This document shows, piece by piece, positions 36,390 through 47,029 of a stretch of 64,000 nucleotides of DNA. Location: the NCBI GenBank assembly GCA_930367215.1, contig OV884056.1:253359127-253423126 (forward strand), given 5' to 3'. The position numbers were made by a program, and so were the translations under genes. Under the pieces are notes generated by a model. It did no database searches. It saw only the letters and a list, made by a program, of their open reading frames with translations, and was not told the origin of the DNA. Source of the DNA: Pollenia angustigena (Eukaryota > Arthropoda > Insecta > Diptera > Polleniidae). Position 1 is the first letter of the stretch; every line of letters begins with the position of its first letter.

Positions 36390-36960
36390 GACCCGGTCCG
36401 CGTTGCTAGCCCTAAGCAAACATAAGTGTTGTATTGCCACGCGATTTAAATTGAGCTTTTAACAAAATTTACGGCCTTTAAATAAAAATCCATGGAATAC
36501 CTATCAAAAAGTTTTTTTACAGAATAACTTACATATGGTGTAGATATGGGCTCAATAAAAAAACGCATGCAAATTGGAAGCTTTATTTATTTATAACTTC
36601 ATCTTAAGGCCAGCCGATAGACATTTGGGGTATTCACAAGGTGTGCTATCATGTTTTATTGTCATAATGTTCTAACATTTTACAATGGTTTGAAAATATT
36701 GTTGTTGCTTTGTAAACAAAAAGTGTCTTAAGTTAATAGAACTTTGCTTGCTATGTTTATTGTGCTGTCGTAATTAATCAGAAGAGACCAGCGCTGAGTG
36801 GCTGAGCCGAACCGCTTTAGTTTTTGTAGCCGTCGCCGTTGATGGTATAGTTTTATCCGGCTAATATCCGAGTTTGACATGAGGCTAGCAACTTTTGCAA
36901 CAAAACACTTGTGGCGTCAAATTATATCAGCTTAGGACTCTGATGTTTGGTAAACAAACA
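36390..36960. repeat. Unclassified repeat starting ACTAGCTGACCCGG
   Basis: ACTAGCTGACCCGGTCCGCG is followed by TTGTATTGCCACGCG and CCATGGAATACCTATC. Openings of this form (CTAGCTGACCCGG) recur in many insect genomes as repeat termini. A related form, ACTAGCTGTTTGGTCCCGG, lies at 56543 inside a MITE. The right limit is unclear. Confidence 0.4.
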
Positions 36961-38820
36961 AAATAAAATTAATTTGAGATTTGCGTCTAAACAATGGAAA
37001 ACAGTCAGGTAAGATCTAATTTAATTTAATTTATTTACTCATGGATTAGACTAAGATTAATATGTAAAAGTTTGTTAATCATTTGAAATTATAAAAAAGA
37101 ATTTATTTACTCGAAAATAAAAAAATAATTCAAAAATTTCCAAAACTTTTCAAACTATAACAACACAAATAAATATCGACTGAATAAAGTATAAAATAAT
37201 TTAAGCTGTCAATAAACTCTTAAAAAAACACACAAATCTGTGCAATCTCGTAAGTAAAAACAGTTCGAGCAAAAACGAATTAAAAAAAAAAAAATATGTA
37301 TAAAAAATGTAAAAAAGAACCCATAAATATGAACTTGAACAATGATAAAGTCATCGAAGAAAATGACGACGACAGAAAAGTGATTAAAAACTAAAACTAA
37401 AATGAACATTAAGAAACAACTTAAAAAATCCTGTTTAAAACTACAAGAAGATTAAAATGAACTATTGCACCAAGATGACAACAACAAAATGAAAAGCAAT
37501 AAAAAAAGAACTGATGTTACATTAATAAGGACAAAAAAAGGAAGGAATAAAAATTCTTATATAAAAAATATACGTATTTTATGAAAGATAACGACGATAA
37601 CAATAAGAAAAGGGATAAAAAAAAACTAAGAAAAAAAACAATAGCAATAACAGCTCTCAAACTAAAATAAAACCGAAAAAAATAAAAAAAAAATTGTAAA
37701 CAGAAAGGAACCGGAAGGAAGACGAACAAAAAAGTATACAGCAAATTCTTCCGTTTTCATTTAAAAACTTATTAGTTTTTGCTCGTTAACGGTACTTAAA
37801 AAGAGTAAAATAAATAATAAAAAAAGCTGGGGAAAAAAACACAAGACACACTATTGAAAAAACCCAAACTCAAAATAAATAAAAAAAAAAGGGTTGTAGA
37901 AGGTTAACATAAGATTAGTAACCATAACAAACGAGCAATAAAGCGAAGAGGGCCAAGTTATTAAAACAATAGAATGAAAGAGGAGTGTGAAGAGGTGTCA
38001 AACAACCAACATTTGGAAAGGGTAAAATTTATTCAAACACTAAACGTGGCTTCATAATGAATTGAAATAGAACACAAGTATAGTGTGTAAAGAATGTGTG
38101 TTTGGCTGGGTAAAATTGTGACTAGTTGTGCATTGGCGTAGCAATAACTTTATAAACCAACAAAAATTAACACCAGAAAACCAAAAATAAAAAGAAAAAA
38201 CAACAACCAGTAGCAAAAAATAACAACAATAACAACACCTCAGAAAGCAACAACAACAAAAGAAACATAAAACTAGCAAAAATGAACAACACCGACCAAC
38301 TTAAGAACATTAAAATAGCAAAATAATCCAGAACAAGCAAAAACAACAATAACAACCAAGAAGCATTGTTTGTATATACTACAAAAATTATTTCATAATA
38401 TTAAATATGTAAAGCAAAATAACTATGGAGCAACTAAACCCAGGACATACAAACTACAGAGCTCCTCTATACCCCTTAAAAAAACCAAGAGAGATACAAA
38501 AAAATAGAAAAACTGAATATTTGTATGTTTGTTTATATAATCTGCTGTAGTTTATGGTTGCAATATCCAGCACCAACAAAAATAACAACAACAGCAATAC
38601 ACACAACACTTACAACAATGAGCACACAAAACAATAAAGAAGCAGCATCTTTAGCAGAGTAAAAGAGCCAGCCAGTAATTTCTAGTACACACCAACTCAT
38701 ACGGTGAAAACCCAACAACTAGTACATTTAAGCACAGTAAATGCTTTAATACGTGTAGAGCTTGGAAATGTATTAAAAAGGTAGCAAAAAAAAAAGATAT
38801 GGCTATTTAGACTTTTCCAG
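36961..38820. other. Strongly A-skewed, AAC/AAA-rich stretch
   Basis: The plus strand is dominated by A with AACAACAACA runs and very few T runs, especially 37200-38700. The minus-strand frames here (37209-37409, 37517-37744, 38052-38355) are strings of F, L, S, C and V, as T-rich codons predict, and are not credible proteins. Confidence 0.6.
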
Positions 38821-38849
38821 GATACTATTGATCGGTCGAACCACAAATT

Positions 38850-39141
38850 TTAAATTTTAATGGCCGATGTTGAATGTGAACCACACCTAAACGTCAAGCT
38901 TTTTTCTGAATTTCATTTGACATTTCTCTATTTCGGATTAACTCAATTTGAACCATGGAAAGATACACATTCGAGCAACTTGTTAAAGTTGTTCAGGCTT
39001 ATTTTAAAAATGGGCGTTCAAATCAAAATGCATATCGTGCACTTTTTGATTTTTCGGTCAATTTATTCGTCCAAATGTGCATACAATCGGAAAAATCTTG
39101 CAAAAATTTGAGCAAAACGGATCTGAAAGTGATGTGAAAAC

Positions 39142-39188
<47 letters not shown>

Positions 39189-39440
39189 TTCTTTCTCCAT
39201 AAAATTTACAACGTGGTAATTGCAAATTAGATAAAAGTTCACGAAGAACATAGGGCATCGTGAAAACACCTTAGTAGGTCTAAAACCAAAATAAATAGCG
39301 CTATTGTACTAAAATTGTCTGTCTGTCAGTGTTTTACAGCACTAAAAACACACTCCGTTTATATTACAAGGTGCCATTGACTCAAGAACCAAACGTCGTC
39401 AATGGTCAGAATGGTGGCAAAAAATGGCATATTGCGTTAG
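38850..39440 (+). pseudogene. Mariner transposase, N-terminal part, interrupted
   Basis: ATG at 38955 opens MERYTFEQLVKVVQAYFKNG, the first helix-turn-helix of mariner transposases. A one-base shift near 39048 moves the continuation (IRPNVHTIGKI, then KFEQNGSESDVK) into another frame, up to 39137. A short insertion follows (39148-39258), and mariner sequence resumes with KVPLTQE (about 39370) and a QWSEWW-like stretch at 39400. It then stops at about 39447, where an unrelated repeat begins. The C-terminal part is found at 40698. The middle third, with the first catalytic aspartate, is absent. Confidence 0.75.
39148..39258 (-). mobile_element. Tiny retroposon scrap with 14-bp duplication and TA-rich tail
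   Basis: GTGAAAACACCTTA flanks it at 39134-39147 and 39259-39272. On the minus strand, 60-70 bp of unique-looking sequence is followed by an AT dinucleotide tail (39147-39182). This fits a severely 5'-truncated LINE with a TA-type tail. Confidence 0.6.
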
Positions 39441-39447
39441 TGTGTTT

Positions 39448-39855
39448 TGTTGTTGGATTTTTACAAAAAAACTATGATATTTTGCATTGCACTATTAAAT
39501 CACTAATACTGAATGAACTCTGCTAATATTTTAGTTTTTTTTTAATTTCTTTAAACTTATTTTTTTTATGGGAAATTATCTTTAAATTGTTTAACCACTC
39601 ACATATAAAATAAACGACACAGCTGATTCAAAATAATTTTACAAATGGCGCTAGCATAATATTATTAGAGTAAAAATAGTTTGATTGCATCTTAAACGTA
39701 ATATGATAAATGAGTCATCATGTTATGGCTATTAAATATCATGATATGGTTGTGAGAAATATAATATGTTTAGAAAGTTATCATAATTAAGTTGTTAGAA
39801 AAATAATTATTTTTCGGCCAACAATACTCAAATTCATAATTGCGATAAACATTGA
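39448..39855 (+). repeat. Direct repeat D1 of the composite
   Basis: TGTGTTTTGTTGTTGGATTT through TTCATAATTGCGATAAACA matches D2 (41655-42072) base for base over most of about 410 bp, with scattered differences. It begins TG and ends CA like an LTR, but no primer site or coding region follows. Confidence 0.75.
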
Positions 39856-39959
39856 TATGTTTACAGTAACAATAATATTGTTGATATTTAATAAAAATAA
39901 CAATTTTTTGTTACAATAAACATGGTGTTGTTGCCGTAACCATGGCCAACCATATTTTT

Positions 39960-40695
39960 TCTCTGCGTGCAGAGATTTCGTTATATTTTATAAAAGTGCT
40001 ACGATATTTCTGTGGTTTTCATGGGCAACCGCGTATGTCTTAAAGCAAATTTTTCAGGAAAGCCGAAAAACCGTTCCAGATCAAACCTTGGGCTTGGTAT
40101 TGCACTTTTTAAACTTTGTTATTACTTCAAAAAATCGGAATTGATCCATCTTTTTTCAAAAAAAATTTAAAGAGCATTTAAAATTAGGCAATATGGCATC
40201 CACATCTCAAAATCGGAAAAAATTGACATACGCGGTTGCCCATGAAAACCACAGAAATATCGTGGCAATTTTTTTGCATTTGCTCTTTTGCAAGCCTTAT
40301 ATTGAAATCCGCTATTTGATTTACATTAAGAAAAATTGTAAAAAGCCACAAAATAAAAAATCGATGCAAAAGTATTTTAATTTATTTTGTATTTTTATGA
40401 CAGCTATGAAAGGTGATGTATCATAATATGATTACTTCTTAGCTTATTATGATTAACATGACAATAATATGATTAATTTCTTAGCTTATTATGGTTAACA
40501 TGACAATAATTTGATTACTTCTTAATAATATGATTACGGGAAAAATATTATGATGTAATAGTACGAGTATATTTAGTCATAATATGATTCAGTAAAAATC
40601 TTAATATGGTGACTACAATTATGAATCTTATCATAATATGTTGCTTTTGGAATATGTTTACCAACACCATGTTTTTTCTTTGCGTGCAGTTATGC
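39960..40695 (+). repeat. Left inverted arm P of the composite
   Basis: Runs from AGATTTCGTTATATTTTATA to CCATGTTTTTTCTTTGCGTG. Its reverse complement is at 41152-41655. The arm holds about three diverged ~42-bp units with TTAGCTTATTATGATTAACA (40430-40540). It also has an inner hairpin: GTTTTCATGGGCAACCGCGT (about 40016) pairs with its complement near 40228. Confidence 0.7.
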
Positions 40696-40697
40696 AG

Positions 40698-41095
40698 GTA
40701 CTGTGAATTGTGTTCGTTATCATGAGATGATAACGAACTGTTGATGACCTGAATTGGAAGATATGGATGTGGGCGATATGTGGTTTCAACAGGACGATGT
40801 GAGTTGCCGATGTCAATTGGCCGCCTAGAGCATGTGATTTGACACCACTTATTGCTTTGGGGTTATTTGAAAGAAAAGGTGTACTTCAATAAGCCAGCAA
40901 CAATTCAAGAGATAAAGGATGAGATTTTATAGCACATTAACGGCATAGAACCTCAATTATGCCTCAGCGTCTTCGAAAATTTAGAACATCGGATGGAGGT
41001 GTGCCGACGAGGTCGCAGCGGCCATTTGGCCGATATTTTATTCCATACATAATTGAACCATACAAATATCATAATAAAAAGAAATGACAATAAAT
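40698..41095 (+). pseudogene. Mariner transposase, C-terminal part, broken
   Basis: Pieces in shifting frames: a PELEDMDVGDMWFQQD-like stretch near 40755 (with the second catalytic-region D), sequence matching the region before the WG box near 40815, KPATIQE...KDEIL near 40900 and SGHLADILFH at about 41020. These are the usual final blocks of a mariner transposase of about 340 residues. It lies between the two inverted arms and continues the N-terminal part at 38955, so the arms and D1 were inserted in, or replaced, the centre of one mariner copy. Confidence 0.75.
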
Positions 41096-41151
41096 TCCTA
41101 AATAATATGTATGTTTTTTTTAAACAAATTAAAATTTATATTACATCGGCA

Positions 41152-41655
41152 TCTACACGCAAAGAAAAAACATGATTGTGGTAAACATATTCTAAGAGCA
41201 ACATATTATGATAAGAATTATGATTGTAGTCACCATATTAAGATTATTATTGAAGCATATTATGACTAAATATACTCGTACTATTACATCATAATATTTT
41301 TCCCTTAATCATATTATTATTCTGTTGATCATACTATGTTAAGAAGTAATCAAATTATTGTCATGTTAATCATAATAAAAGCTAAGAAGTAATCATATTA
41401 TCATCATGTTAATCATAATAAATTTAGAAGCAATCATATTATGATACAGCACCTTTAATAGCTGTCATAAAAATACAAAATAAATTAAAATACTTTTGCA
41501 TCGATTTTTTATTTTGTGGCTTTTTACAATTTTTCTTAATGTAAATCAAATAGCGGAGTTCAATATAAGGCTTGCAAAAGAGCAAATGAAGAATCTGCGG
41601 TTTTCATGGGATGTTGATGAAATATCGTAGCACTTTTATAAAATATAACGAAATC
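41152..41655 (-). repeat. Right inverted arm P' of the composite
   Basis: CTACACGCAAAGAAAAAACA to AACGAAATCTCTG, the reverse complement of arm P. P' lacks about 230 bp present in P (the inner hairpin loop region). Confidence 0.7.
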
Positions 41656-42072
41656 TCTGTGTGTTTTGTTGTTGGATTTTACAAAAAAACTATGATATTT
41701 TGCATTTGCACTATTACATCACTAATACTTGAATGAACTCCGCTAATATTTTAATTTTTTAATTTCTTTAAACTTATTTTCTTATGGAATTTTATCTTTT
41801 AATTGTTTAACCGCTCACAAATAAAAAAAAAAAAACGACACAACTTCTTCAAAATTATTTTACAATTGGCGCTAACATAATATGATTAGAGTAAAAATAG
41901 TTTGATTGCATCTTTAACATAATATGATAAATGTATAGAAAGTTATCATGTTATGGCTATTAAATATCATGATATGGTTGTGAGAAATATTATATGCTTA
42001 GAAAGTTATCATAATTAAGTTGTTAGAAAAATAATTATTTTTCGGTCAACAATACTCAAATTCATAATAGCG
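41655..42072 (+). repeat. Direct repeat D2 of the composite
   Basis: Second copy of D1. Small indels distinguish it (an A-run near 41826-41835 and an added TATAGAAAGTTATC near 41935). Confidence 0.75.
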
Positions 42073-43340
42073 ATAAACAACTTGTCAAATTTCCCACTGC
42101 AAAATACCTACATATTACCTTTATAACATTGCTTCTGTTAAAATCAAATGCAAAGTCCTCTGAAAAAACTTCAATTAGAGCTTTAAATCTGAACATCCTT
42201 GTATGATTCCAGTTTTGCTTTTTTGATATTTTAACATTAGTATCATACAATAGCCATTTATAAGTACAAGGCATAATGCAGCTGAATTTGATGAAATTGG
42301 GTTGAAGTACAGACCGGAGATTGTTTCTTATTACAATGCGATAATTGGTTTACGTCAGCTGATTAAAATTGATAGAGATAAGAATTTCTGCGGAAAGTGA
42401 AGAAAGTTTATCTTTGGCTAAGGCGCATATGTTGAAACGGAGCGAATCGGCTTAGCAACAGTTGTCAGCACAGGTGTTGATTAAAATTCAAACATCATCT
42501 TAAATTTGAAAGAGTTTTTAAAGTAACCGAAAAACTTAATGCTGCAAGTCTGAATCTGACATTAACTGCTTCATTTGCGACAAGTTTATTTGCAGAACTA
42601 ACCAAAAAATGTTTTGTTTAGCATGTAATTAATAAGACTTTCAATAAGCAGTAGTTAACACTTCGATGTTCTATAACCTTAGTACCACTAGGTGCACTGC
42701 ATGGTCTGGCCAGACCACGATTGAAAACCCCAGCCAATTAAGTAAACTAAACAAAATTTTTTACTTATTTTGTGTTAATTTAAAATAAATCAGTCTTTTT
42801 TAATATAATTCCAAAACATTGAAATAATTATGTTAAACAATCATTGCAAATATACGTTTTTGTCTCCTGCCATGTTGAAGGCACATAGACTCATAAAATT
42901 ATTGCAGTAACTGATTGTTGGTTATTAAATTCGTTTTCCGTACTGTTAAAATTTAATAAAAATATAGTTATTTTACGAGTATTTTTATTTTTTAACATTT
43001 ATGTTTGTTATTAAAAAAACAAACTACCAAAAAATAATGTTTTTCCGTATTTATTTTGTTATGTAGTTTGAATATTTGTCGGTTAAAATATAATATTCAA
43101 AAGTAAAAATTATTCAATTTTAACGAATATGCTGTTCAATAAATAAAATATTTAAAAATTAATGTAAAAATCATTTGTTTTAAATGAAATGTAAATTATC
43201 CGTTTCATGATTCGTTTAAGATCCGGTCACACCGATCGAAAATCTTAGTTTTTTGAGGGAATATGCTAAATCTTTTTCATTTAAAGTCCAACCGAGAATT
43301 TAAAATGAACAAAACCGATTTTAACTCATTTTTCGCTCTA
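42073..43340. other. AT-rich sequence, no gene recognised
   Basis: Holds a palindrome GGTCTGGCCAGACC at 42709-42722, also found in near-identical form at 54609. No gene recognised. Confidence 0.4.
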
Positions 43341-43870
43341 CCAAAGTAATCTTCTCCGCTGAAGCGCATTTCCATCTGAATGGCCTCGCAAATACAAAGA
43401 ATTGTCGAATTACGGGCTCAGAAAATCATCATGTAGTCTACGAGAAACAAATGCACACACAACGACCAACGTCTGGTGCGGATTTTTCCGTGACTGTGGA
43501 CATGTGGTTTCAACAAGATCTGCCACACCGCGTATTAAACAATTGATTTATTGCAGCAACGATTTCCAAAACAAATTATCTCAAGAAATTCTGATGTCAA
43601 CCAAATGGCCACCAAGACCATGCGATTTAACGCCGTACCATTTATTTCTCTGGTGTTTTGTGAAATCTCAGGATTTGCGAACAAACCAGAAACAAGTCCT
43701 GAGCTAAAATCGAAGATCCAACGCGTCATCTTTTAAAGATACAGCCATATCTCTGTGAAAAACCCATGAAAAATTTCATTAAACAAATTTCGTTACATGT
43801 CGCAACTATCTAGAAAAAGTTTTTATATTAAAAAGAAAAATTGGATTTTTATTACGACACCCGTTGATAC
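43341..43870 (+). pseudogene. Second mariner transposase fragment, C-terminal half
   Basis: Begins with a SEAHFHLNG-like block near 43360 followed by NYGLRKSS.../GSENHHVV, then WFQQDLPHRV (about 43500) and a WPPRPCDLTPYHLFLWCF block at 43608-43661, where mariners carry a catalytic D in the PPRSPDL...D box. Frames change at about 43430, 43500 and 43540. The end reads TTATTACGACACCCGTTGAT. It differs from the mariner at 38955 and is a separate insertion. No N-terminal part is found. Confidence 0.7.
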
Positions 43871-44666
43871 AAAAGTGGCCCTAAGCAACACAATTATTTA
43901 ATGAATGTAATTTGGCTTACACCACCTTTGCACCCCACCACATATATATTCGGGATAAATTAAAAATATTTGTTAAAATAACTTTACTTTTATAATTAAT
44001 CTACAAACTGCCCACTTATACAGCTTGCCAAGTTAGTAAGAGAGTCAGTGAACGTGTGTTTATGTTGTGTATGACTGCACCATGGTGTTGCTGATGTGCA
44101 TCAAACTGAAAATGATTGATTCAACTTTAAAATTGTATGAGCTTTAGTTTAGTACCATTAAATAATGTGTATATTAGTTGTTGTAGTTGGTTTTTGTATT
44201 GTGATGCTATTGTGGTTGTTGTTATTAAGACACAATACACATACTAGAAGAGAAAAAAAAAGATGAAATAAACAGGAACAACAAATGTGAGGCAAAGGCG
44301 GTATGCCATATTATTAAGTATTAAATACAACAAACCAATTGTTTTCCTTGTTCATAGATTTTGTTTCTTCGTTTTGTTTAACTTTCCAAAAATAGGAAAA
44401 ACGTAATGAAAAAATCATAGAAAATGTGAATGTTTTTTTTCTAATTTCATTGTATTAGATTGTATTAGATGTTTGTTATGCTTATTGTATTTTAGAGGTA
44501 TCGTATGTGGATGTGTATCCTACACTGAACAAAACATTGCAAGCAACTAGTGTACAATAAAATGTAGACTCAATGAAGAGGAAGTTTTAAAATTCAAATA
44601 TTTAATTAAACTTTAAATGCAATTTTTATTAAAGTTGCTTGAATGTATTTAACTCAACTATTTTAA
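43871..44666. other. AT-rich sequence, no gene recognised
   Basis: GTTGTTGTT-rich patch near 44175-44225. Nothing else seen. Confidence 0.4.
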
Positions 44667-45065
44667 CAAATAGAAACTGGGAATTATTTCCTTCCGAAGG
44701 TTACTTTATATTATATTCAACATTTTTTTTTCGAATTTATTCTATGAAGGCCGTAGCGGGCCAGAAAATGCATTACATTCTGCTGGTGTCTAATAATTGT
44801 AAATTTTTTGTACATACAATATACCTCATTGCTTTCCAAAGGAAAGCTAAGGTAAAATGTAACAAGAAAATACAATATAATAGTCTGGTAGTGTATAAAG
44901 TCTTTTCTGAATAATTGAAGGAATAGGACTATTACAAAAAAGCTTTATAAAATACATAACTGAAATTTAGCTCATAGAAGAAATTCGAAAATAAAAAAAA
45001 TAAAAAAAATGTTGAATATAATATAAAGTAACCTTCGGAAGGAAATAATTCCCAGTTTCTATTTG
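44667..45065. mobile_element. Foldback element with ~85-bp inverted arms
   Basis: CAAATAGAAACTGGGAATTA at the left; arms continue with TTTCCTTCCGAAGGTTACTT and ATTATATTCAACATTTTTTT and are near-identical on the right. The CTTCCGAAGG inside each arm is itself palindromic. The centre holds TAGCGGGCCAGAA and no coding region. Confidence 0.75.
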
Positions 45066-45164
45066 AAATTAAACTAAGAAATAATATTAAATCGGCTATT
45101 CAAAATATCAAAAAACTTACAAAAATTTTAATAAATCAAAAGTGGTTTGAAATTGTGTATGTAT

Positions 45165-46148
45165 CAGTGTTCGAAAATAAACACTACATTATTTAACGTT
45201 CGGCTCACACACCCAGGAACGATATCTATTTTTTTAGTGATTGTGTAGACATACACAACCCTTAATAGTGTTCGTAACTATTTTCAAGAAAGAACCGAAC
45301 ATTATATAATGTTCGGTTCTTCGTTAAAAAACAGAACAATTGTAGTGATAGTGTAGACAAACGTTATATTTTAATGTTCTATAATGTTTTTTTCGTGTGT
45401 GTATTTTGTTTTTGTAAAAATGTTTTTTTTAACAGCCAAAAGGGACGAACATTAAAGAGCTGAACCGAACACATTGAAGTTTTTGGATTTTCAAAAAATA
45501 ACGAACGGAATTAAATGTTCACATCTTATGTTGAGTTTGATAAAAACAGTAATATTTTTGTGTTCGAAAGATGGGTAATACCGTGTTCAGATATACATAT
45601 TTTATTGAGTCAATATTCGGTTAATTGACATAATTATCTTTCTGTTCACATATACACAATTTAGCTAACTCAATTTATATTACTACTACATACAACATTC
45701 AACGTAAACAAAAATGTACATGTATAAGAAAATGTAAACAACTTTTGACATCTTAAGGTAATAAACATCTGATTTTTTCGCAGACCAAATGGATGGGCAT
45801 TTTTTTTGTTGTAATTTCAATTGCCAAATGTCAAAACACTGTTTAGTTAGTTGTGTTTGCGTAATAAACACACTTTTTACAGTGTCGCATTTTGATTTTA
45901 CTCAATATTTATAACAATTTCGTATTAATTGAGCAATAACTAAATTGCAATTTTGTATGGATAATTGAGCTCAATAATGGCATTTATTGCGTAAAACTCA
46001 ATTAAGGTGCATATCTGAACACGGTATAACAGGGAAACGTTTTTTTTTTAATGATTTTATACACAAACACTATTAGCGTTTGTGTTTTCCACAAATCTAC
46101 CGGACCGAACATTAAAAAACGATATTTAGTGTTTATTTTCGAACACTG
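45165..46148. mobile_element. hAT-like element, 8-bp duplication, carrying a nested MITE
   Basis: GTATGTAT at 45157-45164 and 46149-46156 flanks 21-bp perfect inverted ends starting CAGTGTTCGAAAAT. Internal GTTCGG/CCGAAC motifs recur (45200, 45296-45325, 46112), several as short palindromes. No transposase. The size without the nested element is about 540 bp. Confidence 0.85.
45581..46024. mobile_element. MITE with TA target, nested in the hAT element
   Basis: CCGTGTTCAGATAT ends (45581; complement ends 46024) flanked by TA. A looser outer zone with TTGAGT/ACTCAA motifs continues the inverted similarity to about 60 bp per arm. TA target fits Tc1/mariner-type mobilisation. Younger than its host. 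Confidence 0.75.
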
Positions 46149-46403
46149 GTATGTATGTATATTCTTTCTTCTTTTTTTATTTTCAAATATTCAAAAAAAA
46201 AAAATTTGTTTTAAAAATTAAATTTGTTTTGATTTCTATGATAATACGCTCGCAACATGCTTAAAAATAGAATTAAATCGAATTCAACGTACGGCATAAA
46301 TATGCATTTGCGCCAGCTATTGTGTGTCTTAGTATTTAATATTTTAAATTTTAATTTGACAACGTATCTACATCATACGTAACTCAAAATTATAAAAAAT
46401 TAC

Positions 46404-46520
46404 TTACGGCCAAGTTCACAAAGTTCAGTTAAAAATAACTATTACTTTAACTTCCAGCTTACATTATGTTTTTGACAGCTATAACTTATAGTTTAATAAA
46501 AAAAAAGAATTTGGCCGTAA
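46404..46520. mobile_element. Short MITE, TTACGGCCAA ends
   Basis: TTACGGCCAAGTTC and its complement (one mismatch) bound 117 bp. Internal inverted AACTATTACTTTAAC/GTTATAGCT-type motifs add to the fold. Target duplication not clear. Confidence 0.6.
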
Positions 46521-46792
46521 AATAATAAGACTAGCCAACAAGGTTTTGGACTGAAGCAACCAAATATCTTTCCAAGGGTAAGTTGTGGCCTGAAATCGAA
46601 TCTGTAATTCTATCACGTTTTCGAGACACAAAAAACAAATGTTTTTTTTCGTTTTTTACATAAAAAATCATAAGTTTATTTTAAAATTACTGAATTTTCC
46701 AAAGTGATGGCGTTATTTGAACGTCGTTTGTATTTTGTGTGTTCGATTTCACGTATTAGAGTCCAGCAATAGTATCCTAGCATGCTTTTGTC

Positions 46793-47029
46793 TCAAAATC
46801 CTTCATAAATTCTCTCAGTTTTTATTAAATCTTGGTGAGCACGCGCCCATTGTTCGTCGCTCATTGCATCTAGTTTTTTTTTTTTGTCGGTGTCCACGGT
46901 TTGTCCTTTCTGACTGCAAAACCAAAATAATGTAAATATGCATATTTTAATGATTCTAATAATGCATATCCTTATTTCCCACCAAATATTCACCACACAC
47001 AAAGCAAAAATAGCTTGAATCAGTAACAC
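46793..47029 (-). CDS. Unrecognised open frame
   Basis: The C-terminal 45 residues are polar and protein-like (DTDKKKKLDAMSDEQWARAH), unlike the low-complexity frames around. The first 30 residues are hydrophobic. It could be a remnant exon or transposon piece. I recognise no family, and there is no flanking support. Confidence 0.2.
   Translation of the reverse strand: MLLIQAIFALCVVNIWWEIRICIIRIIKICIFTLFWFCSQKGQTVDTDKKKKLDAMSDEQWARAHQDLIKTERIYEGF

Noticed and set aside
37209..38355. Minus-strand frames rich in F, L, C and S as membrane proteins
   Set aside because: They are the complement of A-rich DNA, lack domains and overlap each other.
39448..42072. D1/D2 as LTRs of an LTR retrotransposon
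   Set aside because: TG...CA ends, but no primer-binding site, polypurine tract or gag-pol. The interior is inverted arms and mariner.
46793..47029. Host exon encoding an acidic-basic protein
   Set aside because: Not rejected outright, but no family, splice sites or neighbours support it. Listed at low confidence.
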